From Mnemiopsis leidyi (lineage: Eukaryota; Ctenophora; Tentaculata; Lobata; Bolinopsidae), in assembly GCA_000226015.1 (NCBI GenBank), contig JH153375.1:374823-438822 (forward strand): 64,000 bases of DNA, read 5' to 3'. The notes below the pieces were generated by a model. It searched no databases and was not told where the DNA came from. It was given only the letters and a program-made list of their open reading frames with translations. A program made the position numbers and the translations under genes. This document shows, piece by piece, positions 52,601 to 63,001 of the stretch. Position 1 is the stretch's first letter, and every line of letters begins with the position of its first letter.

Positions 52601-54976
52601 TACATTTGTACTGTGTATAATATGTAGCGTATTAATTATCTCATCATCTCATTTTGTATTATACACGACACTGTATTGGCGCAGTGCCAGGAAAAGTCCT
52701 CATTACCATCGAGATATACATCGTACGTGTTCTCGTAGGTTGCATTTCTTTAACGTTGGTATTGTTGTCGTGTGTTATACTGTCCATGTCGTGTATAGTT
52801 AAAGTGCGATGTATACACTTTCTATGTACAATTGTATTGTCGTCGTGTATACATGCTGTTTGCCACCTGTCCGTCTGGGTGCCCTCCGTTCATTCATATT
52901 TAAGTTGTGCTGATAAAACTGGACTAACAATGTTAAAACTTAGGAACGCTCTTTAAAATTCCCACTCTCTAAAATTTCCCATGACTGGAATCTCTCTCTT
53001 CAGGCAGCTATTACAGATCTGTTAAGTAAGATCGACCCTTCTGCATTCAAAGAAAAGTTCGGATCAGATGTAAGCGCGCTGGACACCCTGATCGAAGCTA
53101 AAACAGTAACAGTAGCTAAACTAATGGAGATCGCTCCCCCCGGTGTTGTAGATCCTACCCCGTTTTTGTACGACACATCCTTCTATACCATCGCTGCTGC
53201 TATTGGTTAGTGTTTTATCTTATATACCATCGCTGCTGCTATAGGTTAGTGTTTTATCTTCTATACTATCGCTGCTGCTATAGGTTAGTGTTTTATCTTC
53301 TATTCTATTGCTGCTGCTATAGGTTATTTCTTATGATTTTCTACACTATTGCTGCTGCTATATATTTTCGATGTTACGGGTCGGGTCTTTATCTTAAACA
53401 CATTGTCACAAAATGACACACGGGCACAGAAAAATGAAATATGTAGTTTGAGGCAAAGTAGGAAATAAAATCCATTGTCAGCTCATTTAATTAATGTAAC
53501 TTGTGTACACTGTACAATGTACATGATTGATATACATGATTGTTATATTTTATCTTTAACAGTTAAAAAATTCGCTCATTCAAACTAAGAATGATCTTTC
53601 AAAGTCCTCTTTTCTAAAAATTTTTAAAACTCAGAATTCTACTCTTATTTGTCCGATCTCGCCCGTGTATCATTTCTACCATCTACGCTTTGGGATTTTT
53701 TTCCTCTTCTGTAAGTTGACGTTACTAGAGTCAGCTTCCTCGCTGTCTTCTTCTACCTCCATACTTGCCATATCATTTTCTTCAACTCCGCGTTTTTCTC
53801 TCTCTTCTAAACCTGGATATGTAGATCGTTAATTATAATCCGACTGTTAAATGAGCTGACTGTTAAAATAATGAATAAATAATAAATAAACAAATGCTAG
53901 CATTTTTTTATATCGCACGCATAACTCGACGCATAACTCCACCTTAGATGTGGAACAGAACAAAGAATTGTGTATATAATAAATATCTTGAAAGAAAAGT
54001 GCTGGCTTACCATTGTTTACTGCGAATACAGTACACAGTATCAGCACTGTTAATCCTAGTACTTTCATATCGCTGGAATGTCTTCAAATTATTATGTCAG
54101 AATTGAGATAGTTTAGTCATAACATATGTATGTTTTTTACCGTATATCTTTTATCAAATATGGAACCATTTCAAAACAAATTTAAAATTATTACGAAACA
54201 CTTAATTAAAAATGTTGCCTAGCGAAAAAAGACATAAAATTTAGTTGGGAGACCACGACTTTGAAGCAACTATATATATTCCTACTTCTAATTAAGTAAA
54301 ACACTGATACCTATCACGATTTTTCTTGTAAATAGAAAAGTTGATAAAAAACTGAAGCCTCCCCAAGCTGATTTCAAGAGCTCGCCAAAACTCAAAGTTA
54401 AACAAAGTGGAGAAGTGAAATGAAATATGTTCGTCTACCAGTCTGGTATAGTGGGAGACATCATGAGGGAATGTGCACTTGTGCAGGCCTTGTAGTTAAT
54501 GAGAGGTGGGAAATTCCAATTAATTAATAAGACATTGGATGAAGCGGTAAACAGGTTGTAATCTAATAATTTTACTATTGCCGGGAGTGGTGATATAATT
54601 TAAGTTTAAGTTGTAAGAGTGGAACTTAGTGTTACTGTCATGAGGGAAATGTTTTGTTTCTAACGAATTTAGTTTAGATAGATAAGCTTTAGAGGCTACT
54701 TTTGTATCTTATAGCGAATACAATAATTCAACTATTAATAAGGGAAACTATCGAAATGTTGATAACAAAAAGATCATCCAATGCAATAGCGGAAGAGCTT
54801 TACTAGAAAAGGCCTGATTTACGTTTACTAGCTACCACAAAATTACAATTAAGTGGCCCAGCTATTACAATTAGGTACGCTGCAACTTACAACTCTTTTA
54901 TTACGCAGGTGTTGGGGCGGCGGCTCATGCTATGATACGTCCTGTTAACCCTAAGTGGTACGAAAAGGCGGAGTAG
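49621..54976 (+). CDS. Major facilitator transporter, oxalate/formate-antiporter-like, with two frame anomalies
   Basis: Exons 49621-49867, 50006-50334, 50652-50770, 50934-51135, 51388-51603 (or from 51415), 51715-52181, 53004-53205 and 54909-54976. OFA-type landmarks are APYAWSAMSGPLTRDFGF, GYGVLGGIGLGLSYTPPIQ, EWFPDKKGLASG, PTYLGTAV and GFYVVGSGDTG, and the MFS motif GGRLAWAAVSDKIGR. The ATG at 49663 starts an Arg/Ser-rich, acid-free leader (MLRLAARRPAPLYSL), so mitochondrial targeting is possible. Exon 3 ends in phase 2, while the reading of exon 4 that continues needs phase 0. Exon 5 has TAA six codons in unless the acceptor 27 bases later is used, which restores the frame. It is a real or recently damaged gene, or there are assembly errors. 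The last intron hosts an antisense peptide gene. Confidence 0.75.
53167..53370 (+). repeat. 39-bp minisatellite duplicating an exon end and its splice donor
   Basis: Five units of about 39 bp begin at the end of transporter exon 7. Each contains ATCGCTGCTGCTAT; the first three are followed by GGTTAGT, the fourth by GGTTATT, and the fifth lacks the donor. Donor-like sites therefore stand at 53206, 53245, 53284 and 53323. The period is a multiple of three, so later donors would add 13 codons per unit where the frame stays open. Confidence 0.9.
53676..54068 (-). CDS. Secreted peptide precursor (64 aa), two exons, nested antisense
   Basis: On the minus strand, exon 1 (54068-54011) starts MKVLGLTVLILCTVFAV, a textbook signal peptide, and splices at AATG|GTAAGC. 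A matching acceptor (CTACATATCCAG) opens exon 2 (53812-53676) in phase. The joined frame continues LEEREKRGVEENDM, then an acidic stretch (MEVEEDSEEADSS), then NVNLQKRKKIPKRRW and TAG. REKR fits a furin site and QKR a prohormone-convertase site, so the mature products could be a GVEEND-type acidic peptide and the basic octapeptide KKIPKRRW. The acidic pro-part and cationic end are typical of neuropeptide or antimicrobial precursors. An acceptor-like ACATTCCAG ends 4 bases before the ATG. It lies in the last intron of the MFS gene. No known family is recognised. Confidence 0.65.
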
Positions 54977-55739
54977 GTCCCTCAAACAAGAGAGAGAGAT
55001 TTTGGTGATCATGGATGGCGTGGTGACTTCTTCTTGTAGTGTGGTTTCAGGGTCTGTGTTGTGCGGAAAATAACTGCGGTAGACATTGAGCTTACTGGAC
55101 AGTGAATAAGATTTATATTGGTTATATAGTTCAGAGAATTAACGTTTTGTTATGTGATAAATCAGACTTGGGTGAAAAATTTTTATTAATTTATTACTGA
55201 GACATTTCATTTTCAGTTATTATGACGTATGCGTGCTTATATGACACGAATAATATTCAATTTCGTGTCTATTTTTTTCGATAAAAGTTAAGTGTTTTTG
55301 TGGCATGATTTACTTATTATTAACTTCCGGGCAGCACTAAGTTTCAAAACTTTGGTTAAGCATGATTCCTTACGAGTTAATACGATACATTGAGCTTGGG
55401 CTTGAGCAGCCAAAATTATATGGCATGAATAATTTTTTATTTCGAAACTTTTACAATATTTCTTTAAATGCTTTTAAGTCCATTACTATTTTACTAATCA
55501 TATTGATGATTTTCATAAACAATAAACATCAGGTCTTGTTTTTTATTATTGAAATGCAGTTAAAAACGTATTCAAACGCTTATGAATTTAGATTATTGAT
55601 AATAAATAAATAAATATTTCCAAGCATTTATTTGAAACTCAATTTGATTGCCAGACAATCACAGTAGAGACCATGTACATTTTTTCAACATCAAAGCACA
55701 CTTTTTGCTTCTGCACTTCTGAAGTATTTCTGTTCAGGT
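54977..55739. other. Intergenic stretch between transporter and DHDDS
   Basis: AT-rich; an open frame at 55362-55613 has low-complexity AT codon use and no resemblance to a family. It ends in the pyrimidine-rich acceptor-like TATTTCTGTTCAG at 55737. Confidence 0.55.
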
Positions 55740-56750
55740 ATGGGTGACCAATGGTTTGAGCGTGTCCAATACTCCTGGTTTCAAAGATTTGTCATTAACT
55801 GTGTGTGCAGTGGTAAACTCCCCAAACATGTCGCCTTCATTATGGACGGCAACAGGAGATTCGCTAAAGTGAACGATATAACTCGATCTGAATCTTACTC
55901 TATGGGCTTTGAAAAGATTGGAGAGATATTGGATTATTGTGAAACATTCAGCATCAGATATGTATCTGTTTACGCATTCAGTATTGAGAATTTCAAGAGA
56001 TCAGATGAGGAGAAGTCCGAGTTATTTTCTCTAATGTCAGACAAGATGAGCTATTTGTTGAGTAAAATAGACAAGATCCACGAGAAAGGTATCCGGATTA
56101 ATGTGCTGGGAGATATCACCTTGTTTCCGGATAACATCACTAAAACCTTGGCTAGACTGCAACTAGAAACACTCAACAACTCCGAGTTTTGTCTGACCTT
56201 GTGTCTGGCCTACACTTCCCGTGACGAAATAAGAAACTCAGTAAAGTGTATGGCGCAGGGTGTTGCGTGCGGTAAGCTGCGCGTGACCGACATAAACGAG
56301 ACACTTCTAGACAAGTGTTTGTACAGCGAGGACCTGCCCCCGGTAGACATGTTATTGAGGACGTCTGGTGAAGTGAGGTTGTCCGACTACATGATGTGGC
56401 AGGCCAACTTCGCGGCTCTGCAGTTTGTTAAAGTGCTCTGGCCGGACTTTGGATTCTGGCATCTCATAGGATCGCTCCTAGACTACCAGAGACAAGAACC
56501 AATGTTGAGTCAGTATAGGGAGACGTACTCACCTTTTTTGGAGAAAATGACACGAGCTGAGTTGGCGGCTGTTGCACATTCGGAACATTGTAACCTGAAG
56601 TCCCATGACAACTGCCATTTAAACGAAGCTATTACTGACGCGTACATACAGTCTCATCAGATGAGGACTGAGGGATTTTTGAGTGATTTGAGAGGAGAGA
56701 GGAGGGAGTTATTGGAACATTGTGCAGAGCTTACAGTTGCTGGTGCTTAG
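55740..56750 (+). CDS. DHDDS: Dehydrodolichyl diphosphate synthase subunit
   Basis: Cis-prenyltransferase catalytic subunit at the ER. With NUS1 it condenses isopentenyl diphosphate onto farnesyl diphosphate to make dolichol precursors for N-glycosylation. The frame is 336 aa, the usual length, and intronless. Conserved regions in order: PKHVAFIMDGNRRFAK (catalytic Asp in FIMDGNR) near residue 30, VSVYAFSIENFKRS near 75, INVLGDITLFPD near 118, LCLAYTSRDEIRNSV near 150, and LLRTSGEVRLSDYMMWQ near 205. The last of these is typical of DHDDS, with no canonical RxG motif in the C-terminus. The ATG is 2 bases after an acceptor-like TTCTGTTCAG, so a 5'UTR intron or trans-splicing is likely. Confidence 0.95.
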   Translation: MGDQWFERVQYSWFQRFVINCVCSGKLPKHVAFIMDGNRRFAKVNDITRSESYSMGFEKIGEILDYCETFSIRYVSVYAFSIENFKRSDEEKSELFSLMSDKMSYLLSKIDKIHEKGIRINVLGDITLFPDNITKTLARLQLETLNNSEFCLTLCLAYTSRDEIRNSVKCMAQGVACGKLRVTDINETLLDKCLYSEDLPPVDMLLRTSGEVRLSDYMMWQANFAALQFVKVLWPDFGFWHLIGSLLDYQRQEPMLSQYRETYSPFLEKMTRAELAAVAHSEHCNLKSHDNCHLNEAITDAYIQSHQMRTEGFLSDLRGERRELLEHCAELTVAGA

Positions 56751-57142
56751 ATTTAGTTTTGTGTTTGCTGATTTTGATTGTTTTTTATTTCTCTATAGCT
56801 ATGACTGCAATTTAGCTTTCCATAGTGCAAGATATTTATTGTTTACGTTTAAATTTTGATTGGGATGGGTTAAGTTTATTGATCTTGTGTTGAAGATATT
56901 TTATTGTACAGAACATAATTGCAGACGAAAATTTGTTTCAATTTAGCAATTTCCCTAAATCACTGCGCTAATAAAATAGCAATTCTGTGTCCGTTTATTG
57001 CTTCTCTTTACTTCAATATCTGATATGTATCTATTTTTATTTCCTCTAGATTTATATCTGATAACTTGCTCTACTTCATCTCTAACCTATCTCTCTCAGG
57101 CCAGGTACAGTGTACACTGGCAAGGGAACCAGCGCACACTGT

Positions 57143-58270
57143 ATGTACATCTGCAGTAGGGTTCTCCCCAAACCCTCCTCCTCTGCAGCCTCCCATCCAG
57201 TAACATGTGTCCGCAACATCGGCGTCGTCAAAATCAAATCAGCTAGGGTCAAGAGAAAAGACACAAAAATTGTAGCGCCTTCATCTCCAAAAGTTTCCTC
57301 CAAAAAGGAACGATCTAGTTTTAAAAACACGTTTGCGGACATTCCTCACAATGTTTCACATATCGTACAGAATATGCAGCCAGAAATTGCTAACAAACTG
57401 TACTCCAAATTTTGTATGAACGTTCTCAAAACATACGGTTTCAGTCTTCAATATTCCAGCAGCTCAAAATCTCATAGTAACCTTTGTGGAGAATGGAACT
57501 TTCCGGGCCATCAGTTCAACATTGAAGCTTCGTGTATGCTTCATTGTTCCGAGGATGTTCAGCAGATCAGAAACAACGACTCTCTGCTTTTAAAGCCTGC
57601 ACCTGAGAAAACCGTGGGAATTCTGATAAACAATGTTGGGTTTAAAGTACCGACCATCAGAAAGTTCGCTCATTCTGAGAATCCCTGTATTTTGTTATCA
57701 GTGTTCGACAAGACTGTGAACTGGTTAAGTGAACCTTCTCAGGCACATTGGAGGCAGCACAAAATCAGGAAGTGTCTCCACAACCAGTTATGGGATATGC
57801 AGGTTGGGTTTTCTCTCCACAAGTTTGGTACATCGGAAGTAGAAGTTCCCGAATGTAATCTGACACGGGGACTTTCTCTCGTTCTTTTCAACAAAGCCTT
57901 CGTTTCCCTGGCTCCCGAATTGTCTGTCGGTAAGTTAGTGTACGAGTGGCCGAACGGGACAGCTGAAAAACGGCAGCTAAAAACGTTCTATCACTCCACA
58001 ATCCTTATCAACACAGACTCGGGTAAGTCGGATTTGTATGATGTCCTGGCGGAGAAACGGCGCGAGGAGTCAAAAGCTTTGTTACAATCTAGAGTTTCTG
58101 CGGAGGATGTGGACAAGGAGGAAGAAACCGTCAGTATCGGAAAATTTCTGGATTACGAGCATAACTCTGTTTTATTTGGCTCGTCTAGTTCTGATGTGTT
58201 TGATTTTAGTGGGCTGTATACTAGTCTAGATTCTCATTGCGTCCTACCTACTCGATCTAGTGTTTTATAG
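57143..58270 (+). CDS. Unrecognised protein, about 375 aa, possibly mitochondrial
   Basis: One uninterrupted frame. The frame extends upstream to an acceptor-like CTATCTCTCTCAG at 57099, so the first true ATG at 57143 may be the start, or an earlier exon may exist. The start MYICSRVLPKPSSSAASH followed by a Lys/Arg-rich, acid-poor stretch resembles a mitochondrial targeting sequence. The body contains NMQPEIANKLYSKFCMNVLK, GFSLHKFGTSEVEVPECNL and LSLVLFNKAFVSLAPEL and no membrane segment. The end is acidic then serine-rich. I do not recognise the family. It lies on the same strand between DHDDS and DPF. Confidence 0.68.
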   Translation: MYICSRVLPKPSSSAASHPVTCVRNIGVVKIKSARVKRKDTKIVAPSSPKVSSKKERSSFKNTFADIPHNVSHIVQNMQPEIANKLYSKFCMNVLKTYGFSLQYSSSSKSHSNLCGEWNFPGHQFNIEASCMLHCSEDVQQIRNNDSLLLKPAPEKTVGILINNVGFKVPTIRKFAHSENPCILLSVFDKTVNWLSEPSQAHWRQHKIRKCLHNQLWDMQVGFSLHKFGTSEVEVPECNLTRGLSLVLFNKAFVSLAPELSVGKLVYEWPNGTAEKRQLKTFYHSTILINTDSGKSDLYDVLAEKRREESKALLQSRVSAEDVDKEEETVSIGKFLDYEHNSVLFGSSSSDVFDFSGLYTSLDSHCVLPTRSSVL

Positions 58271-58888
58271 CAGGAAGAGAAAAGTTTTTTGATTTTCTGA
58301 ATTAAAACAGTTCTTGTGTGAGTAATGATACTTTTCAAGGAAATTTCGAGTTTTGTTGCTTCAAGATTTGTTTTAAGAAATATAGTACTGAATCTAGCTT
58401 TATAGATTACCGACCCCTTCAATTTTTGTAGAAATGTTGTCATCTCTGAAGCTGTTCTGGGTGTTTTAGGTTTTTGTATTGATATTGATGGAAATGCATT
58501 TAGAATATTTGTGACTTTACTTAAATCTTTAAAAAAAGCTCCAATGCGGGTTAAGATTTTTGGCATCCTTTCCTTCTAGCGTGACCTGCTATATTTAATC
58601 ATTTTCCGAAAGGAGCCCGCAACATTTTTATACTTTTAATAAACCCATTCTCGTTCACTCAAAATTTCTAATTTATTCAAGAAGTTCTTTGTTGTTCATT
58701 CGTGTCTTCAATAATTTTATCAAAATGTCTCGCACAACTGAAACGTCGACTCATTAATAGAAAAACCTCAATCTTTCTTTCAAATTCAATATCATTTTGC
58801 AATGGAATAACAAATATTTATTAAAAAATGACAAATTACTCAAATAAATTGAATATTTATTTTGAGGTATCTAAATCTGTTTATCATC
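58271..58888. other. Intergenic stretch before DPF
   Basis: AT-rich with no feature; it presumably contains the 3'UTR of the upstream gene and the DPF promoter. Confidence 0.5.
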
Positions 58889-61800
58889 ATGCTAAGTTCG
58901 CCTGCCCGCCAAACATTTCGCCCTAAGTTAACACTCCACCAGGGAGGGATGTTAGAATCAGAGATCTTTGAGAACTACAAGTACAAAGATGCACTAGACT
59001 CCGCCAGTTCCTTCAACACAAAGCTCCTGGTAGAGCGACAGAGCAGACTTCCCTTCCTTGATACTCAGACTAACATCGCTCAGGTTTGTGTGCTCTCATT
59101 CTATGAATTACATCTCCTCCAGACTTAATCACAGTCAGGTTACTTCGCTTTAAAACGTGCTACTATAAAACTATAATCGGGGAACATTCATTTCAGCAAA
59201 CGTTCACATCTCAGAGTCAAGATTTTCATTTTACGACAACTTCACCCACTTCAAAGAATGAGACTATCACGATCTGGTCTGGTTTCACTAAGCATTATTA
59301 ATACATTTTACATCAAAGGACCTTCAGTAAATTTCACGCCCCGCTGCCCTAAAAACCTAATTAAACAACACTCGATGTTACGTAAGCTGATCTACATTCA
59401 GGTGGATTGCCATATATGGAAGAAGAGATGTGAGCGGGTTGAGCCGATTGGTAAGGGTGTAGAGTACGCGTACCAAGTGCGGTACTGGAAGAAACTCCCT
59501 AAAGCAAAGAAGAAACCTCCAGTTCCGGCACCTGAAGCTGCACCTAGTGTTTCTGAGGAGGTAATGAAATATGCTGCTTTTGTAAAGCTGTAAATAGATT
59601 GAGCACAAGGTCGAGGGTTTAAAAACAACATCAGAATGGCTGAATGGGTTAAAGCATCTTAACCTTTGCACTTTCGACTTCATCATTTCCTTGCAGATTC
59701 TACCAAATATAATATATTTCCTCGTAACGCAGGTGCCAATGGAAGAAGCCCCCTTATCTCTCAAGCCGGAGTTAGTGAGTGAAGAAAGTATGGGACTTGA
59801 CACCCCCTCCAGTGAACGCACTCCAGAGGAACTCAGTCCTTCTAGTGATGATTATGAGGTGAGAGAGGTCTTGTTGGCAGAGTCTGGGGAAGAAAGTAGA
59901 TTATAAGGAGAGAAACTTGGTTATTATGATTTCAGCTTAACTGCTGACTCAATGATCATCGGTTGTTCTTGAATCAAGCTAGGACTATGTTAATGTTCTG
60001 TTTATCACGTGACATGTTTCAATCCTCTATTACAGATGTTCTACGAGAGGAAGAGGAAGAGACAGAGCCGAGGAAACAGACGAAGTAAAGGTCCGGTGGA
60101 GAACGTCCGGAGAGGTTCCCGGTCCCGGAAAAGTAGCGTCATCTCTACCCGGAGTAGCCGGAGTGTGAAGGTAGATGAAGCAGAACCGGAACCGGAACCT
60201 GAGATTGCTGCTGACACTCCAAAAAGTTAGTTAGAAGTGCTTTTGTCCTAATTTTTAACTTTAATCTTATTTCGATTTTTAAAAGTAAAAGTGGTGTTTT
60301 TATGAGAAATTTCGGCCTCGTAGCTTGAGGCATTAGGACCTATAGTTCACACTATAACATTACTTAAGGCTGTAACTTTACAGACGACGGGGCGCCGGAG
60401 GAGGCCGGCAAGAAACTCCCTAGTGGTGTCTGTGACTTCTGTCTCGGAGATACAGAGTAAGTCTAGTGTTGACCGATTTCTCCTTAATGCTCTCATCGTA
60501 ACTTTTACCATTTATTGGCTTATTAAAGAAACTTTAGTGTCTTTGATTGAAAGGTTGGAAGTACTCAATATCTAGATTTTGAGTGCTGTAAATTAAACTG
60601 TAAATATAACGAACTTCCCACCTCAGAAAGAAGAAAGCTGACGAGCCCATGATATCCTGTGTCGACTGCGGCAGGTCGGCTCATCCCTCCTGTCTCCAGT
60701 TCGAGGGATCCCTCGCAGAGAACGTCAAGGGCTACAACTGGCAGTGCATCGAGTGCAAATCTTGTAGTATTTGTGGTAAGAAACCCGCCAAGTGTACCTG
60801 TTAGATAACATTTATAGTTCTTTCTCGTCAGTTAGACTTTGGTTGTTGAGCACGTCTGTAGAACACGGTCGTTTTGTTGGAAATGGGGTGAGTTGAGTGT
60901 GTGATGGTGGTTAACTTCATCCTAGGTTTTCTGACGTCATCAGGCGCTCTTCAAAATGTTTTATATTATGTACGTCCGCCTTGTCCGATGCTGTTTAATA
61001 CTTTCTCTGGGATAATTTCTGTCTTTTTCGAGCATGTTCAATCAAGAATTGTGTTATGAATATTGGATATATTATTTGTATTATATGGAACACTTCGAAA
61101 AGAAATGTTAATGACCTGTTGATTTTATTATTAAAATATGCGAATGTTGACATTTTTGTTGATGAAAATTTATGAATTTAAATTGTGAGCTGAATAAATC
61201 ACTTATTGATGATGTATTGATCAGAATTAGGCGGTATTCATATTGTATAAACGCTACATTTAAAACTAAGTTAACTGTTTACAATTATCTTGTATGATAC
61301 ATCTACCATGATAATCATGTTGTTGCACTAGTAAAGTTTAGACAAGTTTAACGATCAGTAAGTTTAACCATTTTATCTGTGACACTCATCAGAGAATTGG
61401 CTCTCTTGGTTCTCATCAAGTAAGAAAAGTAAAGATCCGAATTATTGTCGATTTCGAAATTTCCCATGACATTTTTGGAGATTGTTTTAGATGGGAAGGA
61501 TTCTAACATCCCTATTTTCTTCAATTTGAGTACGTGCCTGGAAGGTTACGATCAAGGGGTTGTTCTGTTCTCTGAACGGTTACCAGGCTATCGCTATAAG
61601 CGGTAGCTTATAGCAACTTCTCTTGTTGCACGGCTATCGTGATAGCGGTATCATGTAGCTGGTCGCCGTATGAGTTAGTCGCTTCGCTTCTTTATAATAT
61701 ATCTTCACTGTATTGCCTTACTTACGTGCGGTACGTATTGATGTGTAGACTGTTCATTTGTATTATATTTGACTGGATTGTTTGAATGATTTTTATCATG

Positions 61801-62814
61801 GATTTTGTTTTGTATATCTTACACCGTTATATATTATTGCATTTTATGATTTTAAGATAACGAGAATAACGAGCTCAGGTATGTTAACCGTGGGTTGGGT
61901 TTGTGTTAAAAAAAATGTTAAGGTGTTTTGCACTTAATCGCTAAACTGTCACGAAATTGTCAAGGAATCTGTTGGCTCCTCTTTCTTTTAGCCGATATTT
62001 ATTATTCAATAGGCCGATAAAAGGTAGGCCCGAGGGTTTAATGTGTTGTGAAAATGTTACAAATGTTCGGATCTAATGTTAGCTGAATCGTAATGTGACC
62101 CTGTATAGTTCGCAAAAGATGTTACCATTTTACTGTATTGCTCCGAATTATGTGTTTAAGTTTTCCTGCCATTATTTGCCCAAAAAAACTCTTTAAGGCT
62201 GAAGTCTGATGCAAATGCCACATGAAATTTTCGTGAATTTTTGGCGTTTTGGGATGTTTTCCAGCTATTATACTTAAATCTGATAATATCACAGATATTT
62301 GATAATATCACAGATCTTTCAAACTCAAGAGCAACACACAAAACACAAGGGAGTGATATGACACTACCATTTACTAGGTAGGTTTACACTCAACTTCCTT
62401 CCTTTTTTTGCATCTCTTAGACGGCTGTTGCACGTGCGCTACGAAAAGCACGTGTGGAATTATCCACATATAATGATACACGCTGATACTTGCACTTAAA
62501 TTTTATATCGCTCTCCCGTGACCCCTTCAAGTGTGATGCTCTTTTGTTGTTTTGTTTTGTAAGTAGCGGTTTTTAAGTGACTCCTTGTATTGACCACCAT
62601 TTTGTACATCATAGTTACTGATAAAACGCTCTGTATCTGACACTATAAAACTGACTTATTTCACTTTGCAGGTACTTCCGACAACGACGACCAACTGTTG
62701 TTCTGTGACGAGTGTGATCGTGGTTTCCACATGTACTGTCTCACGCCGCGCATCGAGCGTCCGCCCGAGGGACGCTGGGTCTGCCACATGTGCCACAAGA
62801 CACCGGCGCCCTGA
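58889..62814 (+). CDS. DPF2: DPF/Requiem-type BAF45 subunit with tandem PHD fingers, no C2H2 finger
   Basis: BAF45 proteins read acetyl/acyl-lysine on histone H3 within the SWI/SNF (BAF) chromatin remodeller. Exons 58889-59083, 59402-59560, 59733-59858, 60036-60225, 60384-60456, 60627-60775 and 62672-62814 join in phase to 344 aa. The N-terminus has the Requiem domain: [20 protein letters not shown], then DCHIWKKR and [10 protein letters not shown] basic/Ser region ([13 protein letters not shown]) and an acidic spacer follow. The two PHD fingers are [16 protein letters not shown] to CIECKSC, and [20 protein letters not shown] to CHMCHK. The Kruppel-type C2H2 finger normally between Requiem and PHD domains is not seen in exons or introns. 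The symbol stands for the DPF1/2/3 group. The ATG at 58889 is the first in frame. Confidence 0.92.
60776..62671 (+). other. Large intron of DPF between the two halves of the PHD region
   Basis: AT-rich, without coding signal. It has a hairpin-prone stretch at 61560-61680 (GCTATCGCTATAAGC and GCTATCGTGATAGC repeats) and a tandem GATAATATCACAGAT pair at about 62280-62312. Confidence 0.6.
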
Positions 62815-62899
62815 ACAAGGAGAAGGAGCCAGCACACGATATATGTTTACTTTTCCGCGGACCCACCGACTTTCGTCTTTCACTCAGTCACGTGGCAAA

Positions 62900-63001
62900 C
62901 ACGTGACAAGTATCTTAGACACGTGACAAGTATCTTAGAAACGTGACAAGTATTTTAGACACGTGACAAGAATCTTGGACACGTGACAAGTGTCGTAGAC
63001 A
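62900..63001. repeat. 20-bp tandem array with an ACGTGACAAG core, just after DPF
   Basis: Five head-to-tail units of the type CACGTGACAAGTATCTTAGA. Four of the five carry the palindromic E-box core CACGTG, with more CACGTG at about 62890 and 63007. It lies in the presumed DPF 3'UTR or just beyond. Confidence 0.9.

Noticed and set aside
53847-54010. Unspliced extension of the peptide gene's first exon
   Set aside because: It runs past a good GTAAGC donor into AT-rich codons; the spliced form keeps frame and gives a sensible precursor.
55362-55613. 83-aa frame before DHDDS
   Set aside because: Low-complexity AT codon use, no motif.
57110-57142. Start of the 375-aa gene at 57110
   Set aside because: The codon is GTG; the first ATG in frame is 57143, or the region belongs to an exon spliced at 57099.
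59258-59593. 111-aa plus-strand frame beginning before DPF exon 2
   Set aside because: The first half is intron read-through; only 59402-59560 matches the Requiem domain.
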